From Flavobacteriaceae bacterium (lineage in GTDB: Bacteria; Bacteroidota; Bacteroidia; Flavobacteriales; Flavobacteriaceae): DNA of 20,399 nt. The notes under the pieces are model-generated. The model saw only the letters and a program-made list of their open reading frames with translations, was not told where the DNA came from and searched no databases. A program made the position numbers and the translations under genes. Position 1 is the stretch's first letter. The number at the start of each line of letters is the position of its first letter. Below, piece by piece: positions 13,274 to 20,399 of this stretch. The stretch spans positions 1 through 20,399 of the forward strand of contig CANJDA010000019.1 of the NCBI GenBank assembly GCA_947472705.1, in the 5' to 3' direction.

Positions 13274-15166
13274 ATGAAAAAAATTACTTTCCTAATTGCT
13301 TTTTTACTTACATCGGTGTTTGGTTTTGCCCAAAACACCTATTACTCAGAAGATTTTGAAACTGGAGATTTAAATGGATGGACTATTAACGATACCGACG
13401 GAGACGGATTTAATTGGGCTGTTTTAAATGCTGGAGGCATTAACAGTGCTTTTGGTACTGGTGCATTGGTGTCATTCTCTTATGATGATGCATCAACTAC
13501 GGCTTTGACTCCAGACAACTTAGTTACTTCTCCAGTTATTGATTTATCTAGTTCAACAAGTGAGAGCAACTTATACTTATTTTTTGATCAAATTGTAAAC
13601 GGAAGCTGGCCTGGTGACAAGTATTCTGTATATATTACAACCTCTAATGATCCTGCTACAATTAATGCTGCAACACCAATTTTAACTGTAACTCCTACCA
13701 CTGGAACTTTAACTAATAAGTTTATAAACATATCTGCTTATATTGGACAAACTGTCTATGTTTCTTTTAGACATTATGATTGTACTGATCAATATTATTT
13801 AGTGCTTGATAATGTTGTGATTAAAAGTTTAGCTATGAATGATGCTTCATTGGTTTCTGCTAAATTGAACCGATACAGTTTACAAAGCACAGATAATACA
13901 TTAACGCTAACTGTTAAAAATACTGGGGTTAATACCATTACTAATTTAACCGTTAATTGGAATGATGGTGTTACAGATCATATCAGTACTATCAATAAAA
14001 CTATAGCGGTTGGAGCTACCAGTACTTCAGTAATTCACCCAACAAAAGTTAACTACGCAAGTGTTGTTGAGAAAGAGTTGGCTTTGACTATAACTGCTGT
14101 TAATGGTAATGCTGACTCAGTAATGTCAAACAATACTGGAACAAAAAAATTCAATACCGTAAGTCAAGCTTCACCTAAAAAAGTATTGTTTGAAGAAGGA
14201 ACAGGAACTTGGTGTGGATGGTGTCCAAGAGGTGCTGTTGCAATGGAATATATGGACACTACGTATCCAAATGAATTTATTGGTGTAGCTGTTCATAACA
14301 ATGACCCAATGATGATTACTGAATATGATAATGGTGCTGATTTCTCTGGTTTCCCTGGTATGAATGTTGACCGCGTTGTTTTAGGTGCAGACGTAAGTCA
14401 GACACTTATGGCATCCAATTTAAACACTAGAAAAGTATTAACAACTCCTGTTGCTATAGATGCCACTGGTGCCGTTAACGGTTCCAATATTACCATCAAT
14501 GCAAACGCTACTTTTAGAACGGTATTTGGTAATGCTAATTACCGATTAGGAGTTATTGTTACTGAAGATAATGTTACTGGTACGGCTACTGGTTATAATC
14601 AAAATAATTATTATGCCGGTGGGGCAAACGGAGCAATGGGTGGTTATGAATCATTACCAAGTTCAGTTCCTGCTGCACAAATGGTATACAATCACGTTGG
14701 TAGATCTTTATTAGGTGGTTATGACGGACAAGCAGATTCTGTTCCAACTACTATTACTGATGGTCAAACTGTGGAATATACTTTTAACTATACAGTTCCT
14801 GCCACTAGCAATATTGATAATATGCATGCTGTTTTAGTGCTTATTGATCAAGATAATGGAGAGGTTGTAAATGCTAAATCTGTTGAATTGGCTACTTTAT
14901 CTGTAAATCAAAATCAATTAACCCCTTCAGTTGCCTTATATCCTAACCCAGCAAGTGACTTTGTTGCCATCAACAATTTAAAAGGTGGAAACTATACTGT
15001 TACCCTATATGATATGTCAGGAAAAGCAGTTCAAACTTTAAATAACAAAGAAGTAATAGAAAACCAAGCTTTAACAATTTCTGTTAAGGGAATGGCTCGT
15101 GGAGAATACATCGTAAATGTTGCTAATGGAAACACTTCTTATAGCAGTCATTTATTGGTAAAATAA
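13274..15166 (+). CDS. T9SS-secreted protein: choice-of-anchor J, Omp28/thioredoxin-like, type A sorting domain
   Basis: A 630-residue exported protein. Domains in order: signal peptide 1-19 (ending FGFAQ); a choice-of-anchor J (cleaved-adhesin-like) beta-sandwich at about 22-188, starting YYSEDFETGDLNGWTIND; a CARDB-like beta domain at about 190-295; an Omp28-type thioredoxin-like domain at about 300-545, with VLFEEGTGTWCGWCPRGA and the CxxC pair Cys314/Cys317; and a T9SS type A sorting domain beginning YPNPASD at 556 and ending HLLVK. The T9SS tail means export across the outer membrane through the type IX machinery, with cleavage of the tail. The CGWC motif is redox-like, but whether it catalyses disulfide exchange outside the cell is unknown. 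It is followed after 19 bases by another secreted gene. Confidence 0.92.
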   Translation: MKKITFLIAFLLTSVFGFAQNTYYSEDFETGDLNGWTINDTDGDGFNWAVLNAGGINSAFGTGALVSFSYDDASTTALTPDNLVTSPVIDLSSSTSESNLYLFFDQIVNGSWPGDKYSVYITTSNDPATINAATPILTVTPTTGTLTNKFINISAYIGQTVYVSFRHYDCTDQYYLVLDNVVIKSLAMNDASLVSAKLNRYSLQSTDNTLTLTVKNTGVNTITNLTVNWNDGVTDHISTINKTIAVGATSTSVIHPTKVNYASVVEKELALTITAVNGNADSVMSNNTGTKKFNTVSQASPKKVLFEEGTGTWCGWCPRGAVAMEYMDTTYPNEFIGVAVHNNDPMMITEYDNGADFSGFPGMNVDRVVLGADVSQTLMASNLNTRKVLTTPVAIDATGAVNGSNITINANATFRTVFGNANYRLGVIVTEDNVTGTATGYNQNNYYAGGANGAMGGYESLPSSVPAAQMVYNHVGRSLLGGYDGQADSVPTTITDGQTVEYTFNYTVPATSNIDNMHAVLVLIDQDNGEVVNAKSVELATLSVNQNQLTPSVALYPNPASDFVAINNLKGGNYTVTLYDMSGKAVQTLNNKEVIENQALTISVKGMARGEYIVNVANGNTSYSSHLLVK

Positions 15167-15185
15167 TTTTATAATTTAGAATACC

Positions 15186-15935
15186 ATGAAAAAAATAACC
15201 GTTTTATTCGTTTGTCTTTGTACTTCATTGTCATTTTCACAAATGACCATGAAAAAATTAGACGGAACTCCTATTAATAACGGAGACATTTTTACTTATT
15301 CTGTTTTAGGCGATCCTAATAATATTACCTCAACAGATCCTGCTTATTTAGGGCTTAAAATTTATAATAGCTCTGCCAGTAGTATTAATGTTAAAATGAA
15401 AGTAATAAGTATGACCAACGCTGATGGAACTAATCTTCAATTTTGTATTGATCCCATTTGTGTTGGCACCATTTCTGTTAATAGTACCTACCCAAGCAGT
15501 GGCCCTTCAGTTGTTCCTGCCAATGGTCAGAATGGAAACTTTGACCATTTTGTAAATAGCAATGCTGGTGATGGGATTAATCCTGTTATATATGTGCTTA
15601 AATTTTACATGATAAACACTTTTGGAGCGGAAGTTGGTAATTCTATTACTATCACTTATAAATATGATTCAACATTAAGCACTACTAGCTTTAATGATTT
15701 GAAAAATACGGGTATTGCACTTAAATCAACCTTAGTTGATTCTCAAATTGAGTTTGATGCTACTACTAGTGGAAGATCAGAACTTTATGATGTAAATGGA
15801 AGACTAGTTTCTAGTACTCGTTATACTTCGGGGTATAATTATGTTGATGTTTCAAACCTAAATGCAAGTGTTTATATCATAAGCTTCATAACAGATGAAG
15901 GTAAAAAAGCTTCATTACGAATTATCAAAAAATAA
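15186..15935 (+). CDS. Secreted protein with short T9SS type A-like C-terminus
   Basis: A 249-residue protein with a signal peptide (to about residue 19, LSFSQ). Its central region of roughly 130 residues is beta-rich (GDIFTYSVLGDPNNITST, then KIYNSSASSINVKMKVI) with a Cys pair in FCIDPICVG, and resembles a small Ig-like fold. The C-terminus (SELYDVNGRLVSSTRY, then NASVYIISFITDEGKKASLRI) matches the later part of type A sorting domains, though the YPNP-type opening is absent or degenerate. I do not recognise the central domain. It lies 19 bases after the Omp28-like gene and before a strong terminator, so the two form a two-gene operon and may be secreted together. Confidence 0.82.
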   Translation: MKKITVLFVCLCTSLSFSQMTMKKLDGTPINNGDIFTYSVLGDPNNITSTDPAYLGLKIYNSSASSINVKMKVISMTNADGTNLQFCIDPICVGTISVNSTYPSSGPSVVPANGQNGNFDHFVNSNAGDGINPVIYVLKFYMINTFGAEVGNSITITYKYDSTLSTTSFNDLKNTGIALKSTLVDSQIEFDATTSGRSELYDVNGRLVSSTRYTSGYNYVDVSNLNASVYIISFITDEGKKASLRIIKK

Positions 15936-15954
15936 ATTTTACCAAATAAAAAGC

Positions 15955-15986
15955 AAAGCCCAAATCGTAAGATTTGGGCTTTTTTA
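15955..15986. terminator. Intrinsic terminator after the T9SS cargo operon
   Basis: AAAGCCCAAATC (15955-15966), loop GTAA, GATTTGGGCTTT (15971-15982), then a T-run. It sits between the plus-strand operon and the convergent M3 peptidase. The minus side is also T-rich beyond the stem, so it may serve both. Confidence 0.85.
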
Positions 15987-15992
15987 TATTAA

Positions 15993-18104
15993 TTACTTTT
16001 TAAGTATCGGAAAGTTTCTGGCTCTCATTACAGCATCTGTTTTTACAGCTCTTCCTCTAAATTTCTTATAGGCAATTTCAGGATCGATAGTGTTCCCAAT
16101 ACTGAAAACATTATCATATAACCGTTTTGCTACTTCTTTGTCATACATTCCTTTTCCTTCGGTAAAGGCTTCAGTAGCATCAGCACTAATCACATCGGCC
16201 CACAAATAACCATAATAACCTGCCGCATACTCGTCACTCGAGAAAATATGCCCAAACTGAGGAATACGATGACGCATTACGATTTCATGAGGCATATGCA
16301 ACTCGGCTAAGGTTTTCTTTTCATATTCTTTAGGGTCAATGTTTGGGTTTTCTAACAAGTGTAATTTCATGTCAATTAAAGCACTCGCAATGGTCTCAAC
16401 CGTTGAAAATCCTTCGTTAAATGAAGCTGCTTTTTCAATTCTATCTACCAAAGACATTGGCATAGGTTTTCCAGTTTGATAATGCAACGCAAATTGATTC
16501 AAAACTTCGGGAGTAGCAAGCCATCTTTCCATAATTTGAGAAGGAAACTCCACATAATCTCTAGGGGTATTAGTTCCGGATAAACTTGGATAGGTTACAT
16601 TCGAATTCAAACCATGTAAAGCATGACCAAATTCATGAAATAAAGTACTAGCATCTTCCCATGAAATTAAAATTGGCTCGCCTTCTTTGCCTTTAATGAA
16701 ATTACAATTGTTGGATACTATAGTAACTACATCGCCATCCACTCGGCTTTGCTCTCTATAAGCACTCATCCACGCTCCAGATCGTTTTCCAGTTCGGGCA
16801 TAAGGATCGAAATACCAAACGCCTACAATTTTTCCGCTATCTCTATTTGAAACTTCAAAAACTCTTACATCAGGATGATACACTGGAACATTATAGACTT
16901 GTTTAAAACTCAAATGAAATAATTCTCCTGCTACCCAAAACATCCCTTCTCGCAATTTTTCTAATTGCAAATAAGGTTTTACATCATTTTCATCTAAATC
17001 ATATTTTGCTTTTCTAACTTTTTCGGCATAATAACGATAGTCCCATGGTTCGATTTTGAAATCACCTCCTTCGGCATCAACAATTTTTTGCATTTCAGCA
17101 ACATCTTGATGCACTTTTTCTACTGCTGGATTCCAAACCGACATCATCAATTCTAATGTTTTCTCTGGTTTTTGCGCCATTGTATTAGACAAGCTCCAAT
17201 CGGCGAAAGTTTTGAAACCAAGCAGTTTTGCTTTCTCGGCTCTTAGCTTTAAAATTTGTACCAATACATCACTAGTGTCAAATCCATGACCACTTTCCCC
17301 TCTGTTGACAAACATTTCCCATACCATTTGTCGCATAGGTCTAAAACTTGAATAAGTCAAAAAAGGTTCTACAGAAGAACGGGTATTGGATACAGTTCCT
17401 AAGTCACTTCTACCAAGTTCTTTTGATTTTGCTTGATAAGCATTGATAAGATCAGCCGGCAAACCTGACATTTCATTTAACTCGGTAAAACCCATTGATT
17501 GTTCTTCTTCTAACAACAAGTTTTGACTAAACTTGGTAAAAAGACTTGCCAATTCTTGATTGATTTGTGCAATTCTTGCTTTGCTTTTAGCATCTGCTTT
17601 GGCACCTTCTCTAACGAAGTTTGAATAATAATACCAAACCAACCTTTGCTGTTCTGCAGTCAGTTTTGATTTGCTTGGAGCATTATAGACTGTTGCTATT
17701 CGGGCAAATAGTTTTTCATTTTGATATACCTTATTGGCAATTTCAGAGAATTTTGGTGTCATTTCCGATTCAATAGGAGCAAATTCAGGTGTACTTAAAT
17801 TAGAGCCATAAATGTCAAAAACAGCTCTAATTTGGCTCAACTTCTTTCCAGCTTTTTCCATAGCAACAATAGTATTATCAAATGTTGCCGGTTTTGGATT
17901 ATTCGCAATCTTATTGATTTCACTAAGTTTTTCCTGAATCGCCATTTCTATGGCTGGTTTCAAATCATTCAGTTTATAATCGGCGAAAGCTGGTACGCCT
18001 CCATATTGACCACTCCAATTATTTAAAAAAGCATTTGGAATGGTTTGAGCATCTACAATTAGTAATGGGGCACTCATAAGCAAGGTTAAAATTATTTTTT
18101 TCAT
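15993..18104 (-). CDS. dcp: M3-family metallopeptidase, peptidyl-dipeptidase Dcp-like
   Basis: A 703-residue zinc peptidase of the thimet/Dcp family. Residues 1-20 form a signal peptide (MKKIILTLLMSAPLLIVDAQ), so the enzyme is probably periplasmic. The helical N-terminal part runs to about 250. The catalytic core has TLFHEFGHALHGL with His490, Glu491 and His494, and VEFPSQIMERW with Glu519 as third zinc ligand. Downstream, HRIPQFGHIFSSDEYAAGYYGYLWADV carries the conserved His/Tyr residues that hold substrate in this family. Length agrees with Dcp. Dcp releases C-terminal dipeptides from oligopeptides; the exact specificity here is inferred. Monocistronic, with a -7 element 19 bases upstream. 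Confidence 0.93.
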   Translation of the reverse strand: MKKIILTLLMSAPLLIVDAQTIPNAFLNNWSGQYGGVPAFADYKLNDLKPAIEMAIQEKLSEINKIANNPKPATFDNTIVAMEKAGKKLSQIRAVFDIYGSNLSTPEFAPIESEMTPKFSEIANKVYQNEKLFARIATVYNAPSKSKLTAEQQRLVWYYYSNFVREGAKADAKSKARIAQINQELASLFTKFSQNLLLEEEQSMGFTELNEMSGLPADLINAYQAKSKELGRSDLGTVSNTRSSVEPFLTYSSFRPMRQMVWEMFVNRGESGHGFDTSDVLVQILKLRAEKAKLLGFKTFADWSLSNTMAQKPEKTLELMMSVWNPAVEKVHQDVAEMQKIVDAEGGDFKIEPWDYRYYAEKVRKAKYDLDENDVKPYLQLEKLREGMFWVAGELFHLSFKQVYNVPVYHPDVRVFEVSNRDSGKIVGVWYFDPYARTGKRSGAWMSAYREQSRVDGDVVTIVSNNCNFIKGKEGEPILISWEDASTLFHEFGHALHGLNSNVTYPSLSGTNTPRDYVEFPSQIMERWLATPEVLNQFALHYQTGKPMPMSLVDRIEKAASFNEGFSTVETIASALIDMKLHLLENPNIDPKEYEKKTLAELHMPHEIVMRHRIPQFGHIFSSDEYAAGYYGYLWADVISADATEAFTEGKGMYDKEVAKRLYDNVFSIGNTIDPEIAYKKFRGRAVKTDAVMRARNFPILKK

Positions 18105-18122
18105 TTAGTATTTGTCTTTCAC

Positions 18123-18130
18123 CAAAAGTA
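18123..18130 (-). promoter_or_regulatory. -7 promoter element for the M3 peptidase
   Basis: TACTTTTG on the minus strand matches TANNTTTG exactly, 19 bases upstream of the start codon. No clear -33 element. Confidence 0.4.
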
Positions 18131-18233
18131 ATCAAAAAACAATTCTCATCTCATATTGAAAAATCACTCCTAAAACACAATTAATAGTTGCCTCTTTTAT
18201 TTCAACAAAGCATAGATTAATCAATTAATTTTA

Positions 18234-18241
18234 TATTTTTG
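18234..18241 (+). promoter_or_regulatory. -7 promoter element for the FISUMP lipoprotein
   Basis: TATTTTTG matches TANNTTTG exactly, 75 bases before the ATG at 18316. The surroundings are so AT-rich that a chance match is quite possible. Confidence 0.3.
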
Positions 18242-18315
18242 TTTCCATTCTTTTATATCCTCTAAAAACAAGGGATAAAAGAGTAGAAACACCTTAACAA
18301 TGTAAATACTTTATT

Positions 18316-19668
18316 ATGAAATATATTAAATCATTATTGTTTGTACTTATCATTATTTCATTTACTAATTGTAGTACTAATAACGAAACTACAGGCGGAG
18401 AAATTGTAATAGTTCCGACTATCGGTGCATTGACAACCTATGATGCTTCCAATATTACTATCAATTCTGTTACATCAGGAGGAAACATTACATCAGATGG
18501 AGGATCACCAATTACAGCTAGAGGTATAGTTTGGGATGTACATCCAAATCCAACAATAGCTTTAAATTCTAAAACAAATGATGGTGTAGGTATTGGTGCT
18601 TTTGATAGTTCAACAATAGATTTAGAGTCAAATACGGTTTATTATTTACGAGCTTACGCTACCAACTTATACGGGACAGCCTATGGTAACCAAATTACCT
18701 TTACTACTCCTATTAATCCTGATGATTTACCAATTGTTATTACAACTGATGTTACTGATATAACTCCTAATACAGCTATATCTGGAGGAACAGTTACTAG
18801 TGTTGGCGCATCTGCTGTTAGTAGTCGTGGAGTGGTATGGAGTGTAACACCTTCACCAACAATAAACAATACAGGTATTACTATTAATGGTGCCAATCAA
18901 GGAAACTTCATTAGTAATTTGACCAATCTTTTACCAAACACAACATACTATATACGTGCTTATGCAACTAATTTGCAAGGAACTGGTTATGGAGAGGAAT
19001 TATCTTTTACAACAGAACCTCTTTTATATACAACAGGAACAGGTGTGAATGATGTAGACGGGGTTCATTACAATTCGGTTATTGTAAATGGACAAGAATG
19101 GACCTCATCCAATTTAAATGTAACAAAATATACTGACGGAACTCCTATTCCGCAAAAGCTTACTGCTGCTACATGGGCTGCTTCAACTACCGGTGCTTGG
19201 TGTTATTATGCTTTTCAAACTAGTAACGGTATCGTTTATGGTAAATTATACAACTGGTATGCTATTGCAGGTATTTGGAATGAAGCTTCAAAAACAGATC
19301 CTACATTAAGAAAAAAACTTGCTCCAACTGGATGGCATGTTTCAACCACAGCAGATTGGAGCTCTTTAAGCGGTTTCTTGGGAGGCGCAACTGTTGCGGG
19401 TGGTTTCATAAAAGAGGCTGGAACTTCACATTGGCAATCGCCAAATACTGGGGCTACAAATTCAACAGGAATTAGCGCTTTACCAGGAGGAAAATGTTTG
19501 CCAGATGGAACCTTTAGTGGAATTGGAACAATAGGTAATTGTTGGAGTTCAGATGAATATAATACAACAAATGGATGGTGTTCTGGTATACAAAATACTA
19601 CTAAAAATTTAACTAGTGCTCCTATTGATAAACAAAATGGTTTCTCAGTAAGATTGGTCAAAAACTAA
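18316..19668 (+). CDS. Surface lipoprotein with two FN3-like repeats and a FISUMP domain
   Basis: A 450-residue protein. The signal peptide ends in a lipobox-like SFTNC, with Cys19 as the lipidation site, followed by a Ser/Thr/Asn-rich linker. Two related fibronectin-III-like repeats follow, about 33-135 and 138-235. Each contains a RG(I/V)VW core and ends in YY(L/I)RAYATN, then GxxYG and FTT. The C-terminal 210 residues from about 240 (GVNDVDGVHYNSVIVNGQEW) are a Fibrobacter succinogenes major paralogous (FISUMP) domain, with signature stretches KLYNWYA, PTGWHVST, ALPGG and GFSVRLVK. Such lipoproteins are usually surface-exposed in Bacteroidota; the ligand is unknown. Single-gene unit with its own terminator. 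Confidence 0.92.
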   Translation: MKYIKSLLFVLIIISFTNCSTNNETTGGEIVIVPTIGALTTYDASNITINSVTSGGNITSDGGSPITARGIVWDVHPNPTIALNSKTNDGVGIGAFDSSTIDLESNTVYYLRAYATNLYGTAYGNQITFTTPINPDDLPIVITTDVTDITPNTAISGGTVTSVGASAVSSRGVVWSVTPSPTINNTGITINGANQGNFISNLTNLLPNTTYYIRAYATNLQGTGYGEELSFTTEPLLYTTGTGVNDVDGVHYNSVIVNGQEWTSSNLNVTKYTDGTPIPQKLTAATWAASTTGAWCYYAFQTSNGIVYGKLYNWYAIAGIWNEASKTDPTLRKKLAPTGWHVSTTADWSSLSGFLGGATVAGGFIKEAGTSHWQSPNTGATNSTGISALPGGKCLPDGTFSGIGTIGNCWSSDEYNTTNGWCSGIQNTTKNLTSAPIDKQNGFSVRLVKN

Positions 19669-19695
19669 TTAGTTTTCTATAATATAAAATAAATG

Positions 19696-19722
19696 ACCCT
19701 CGTTAATAACGGGGGTTTTTTT
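19696..19722 (+). terminator. Intrinsic terminator after the FISUMP lipoprotein
   Basis: ACCCTCGTT (19696-19704), loop AAT, AACGGGGGT (19708-19716): a 9-bp stem with one T-G wobble, followed by a run of seven T. It ends 15 bases before the -7 element of the next gene. Confidence 0.85.
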
Positions 19723-19736
19723 ATTTAAAAATAATT

Positions 19737-19744
19737 TATCTTTG
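19737..19744 (+). promoter_or_regulatory. -7 promoter element for the queuosine-precursor transporter
   Basis: TATCTTTG matches TANNTTTG exactly, 25 bases before the start codon. The leader would be only about 20 bases. Confidence 0.45.
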
Positions 19745-19769
19745 AAAGACTTGAAAAAAATCACACCCT

Positions 19770-20399
19770 ATGTTTCAAACTAGAAAAGATACTGTTTATG
19801 TTGTCCTAGCAGGAATTTTTATTACTAATGCCGTTGTTGCTGAACTAATCGGGGGGAAACTTATTGATGTAGGTCCCGCTGTGATGAGCATTGGTATATT
19901 GCCTTGGCCCATTGTATTTGTTTCTACTGATTTAATCAACGAATATTTTGGTGAAAAAGGTGTTCGAAAATTATCAATCATAACCGCAAGTTTAATTGCC
20001 TATACTTTTATTGTATTATTTTTTGCAATGCAAATACCTTCAACTGGAATAAGCACGGTTTCTACATCGCAATTCAATGCTGTTTTCGGGCAAAGTCAAT
20101 TAATTATCGTGGGAAGTATAACTGCCTTTTTAATTTCACAATTAATAGATGTTAGTATTTTTCATTTTTTCAAAAGAAAAACAGGACACAAAATGATTTG
20201 GTTACGAAGCACGGGTTCAACAGTAATATCACAATTGTTTGATAGTTTCATAGTGCTAGGAATTGCCTTTTGGCTTCCTGGAATTATGGATACAAAAACT
20301 TTTTTCCTTTCTGCAATGACAGGCTATTCTGTTAAACTCGCCATTGCAGTTTTGATGACCCCAATGATTTATTTTGGTCATAATTTAATTGATAAATAC
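19770..20399 (+). CDS. yhhQ: Queuosine precursor transporter (YhhQ/VUT family), 3'-truncated by window
   Basis: The reading frame opens with MFQTRKDTVYVVLAGIFITN at 19770 and stays open for 210 codons to the window edge, so the C-terminal end is missing. It is a polytopic membrane protein. VVAELIGGK in the first helix, then GILPWPIVFVSTDLINEYFGEKG, and later SQLIDVSIFHFFKR, WLRSTGSTVISQLFDSFIV and YSVKLAIAVLMTPMIY are the landmarks of the YhhQ (formerly DUF165) family. E. coli YhhQ imports preQ0/preQ1 for synthesis of the tRNA modification queuosine. No preQ1 riboswitch is visible, as the leader is too short. It follows the FISUMP terminator as an independent unit. Confidence 0.9.
   Translation, partial: MFQTRKDTVYVVLAGIFITNAVVAELIGGKLIDVGPAVMSIGILPWPIVFVSTDLINEYFGEKGVRKLSIITASLIAYTFIVLFFAMQIPSTGISTVSTSQFNAVFGQSQLIIVGSITAFLISQLIDVSIFHFFKRKTGHKMIWLRSTGSTVISQLFDSFIVLGIAFWLPGIMDTKTFFLSAMTGYSVKLAIAVLMTPMIYFGHNLIDKY

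Noticed and set aside
19236..19661. Minus-strand open frame of 141 codons opposite the FISUMP domain
   Set aside because: The plus frame carries unmistakable FISUMP motifs; the minus frame is a shadow.
19669..19769. preQ1 riboswitch before the queuosine-precursor transporter
   Set aside because: Only a terminator hairpin of the upstream gene and a roughly 20-base leader are present; no aptamer-like stem with an A-rich tail was found.
1..20399. CRISPR array, insertion sequence, prophage or defence island
   Set aside because: No regularly spaced repeats, transposase, integrase, phage or nuclease-type genes were seen; gene content is mostly core and envelope.

Overview
The window looks like chromosomal DNA from the Flavobacteriaceae, most likely Flavobacterium or a close relative. 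It is AT-rich. Ribosome-binding sites of the AGGAGG type are essentially absent. Many genes are preceded by the Bacteroidota -7 promoter element TANNTTTG. Two neighbouring genes encode proteins with type IX secretion (T9SS) C-terminal sorting domains, and several others belong to families typical of this phylum (DUF3109, FISUMP lipoprotein, large Gln-start secreted beta-barrel).

Layout. 1-287 (-): a Lys-rich secreted protein whose reading frame is broken by a -1 shift; it leaves the window on the left. 356-6387 (-): a compact co-directional set read as M48 metalloprotease, GNAT acetyltransferase, aspartate kinase, then a 1132-residue outer-membrane beta-barrel protein. 6526-7533 (+): class I fructose-1,6-bisphosphatase, diverging from the M48 gene. 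7562-7993 (-): TerB-like protein, convergent with fbp across a shared hairpin terminator. 8145-8738 (+): HupE/UreJ-type membrane protein. 8781-8825: palindromic intergenic repeat. 8851-10848 (+): dCMP-deaminase-like protein directly abutting an S41 processing protease. 10849-11658 (-): FAD-only oxidoreductase and a two-helix membrane protein. 11697-12272 (-): MarC-family membrane protein. 12430-13002 (+): Cys-rich DUF3109 protein. 13038-13111 (-): tRNA-Ala(GGC), sharing a terminator with DUF3109. 13274-15935 (+): a two-gene T9SS cargo unit whose first protein carries an Omp28/thioredoxin-like CGWC domain. 15993-18104 (-): M3 peptidyl-dipeptidase. 18316-19668 (+): FISUMP lipoprotein. 19770-20399 (+): queuosine-precursor transporter, open at the right edge.

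Most of this is core metabolism and envelope maintenance. I see no insertion sequence, prophage, CRISPR array, toxin-antitoxin or defence cassette. No intergenic stretch exceeds 300 bases. The points that most deserve a second look are the frameshifted repeat-rich gene at the left edge, the FAD-only reductase paired with a small membrane protein, the anchor-J/Omp28/T9SS fusion, the large barrel with an EF-hand-like loop, and the intergenic palindrome at 8781-8825.
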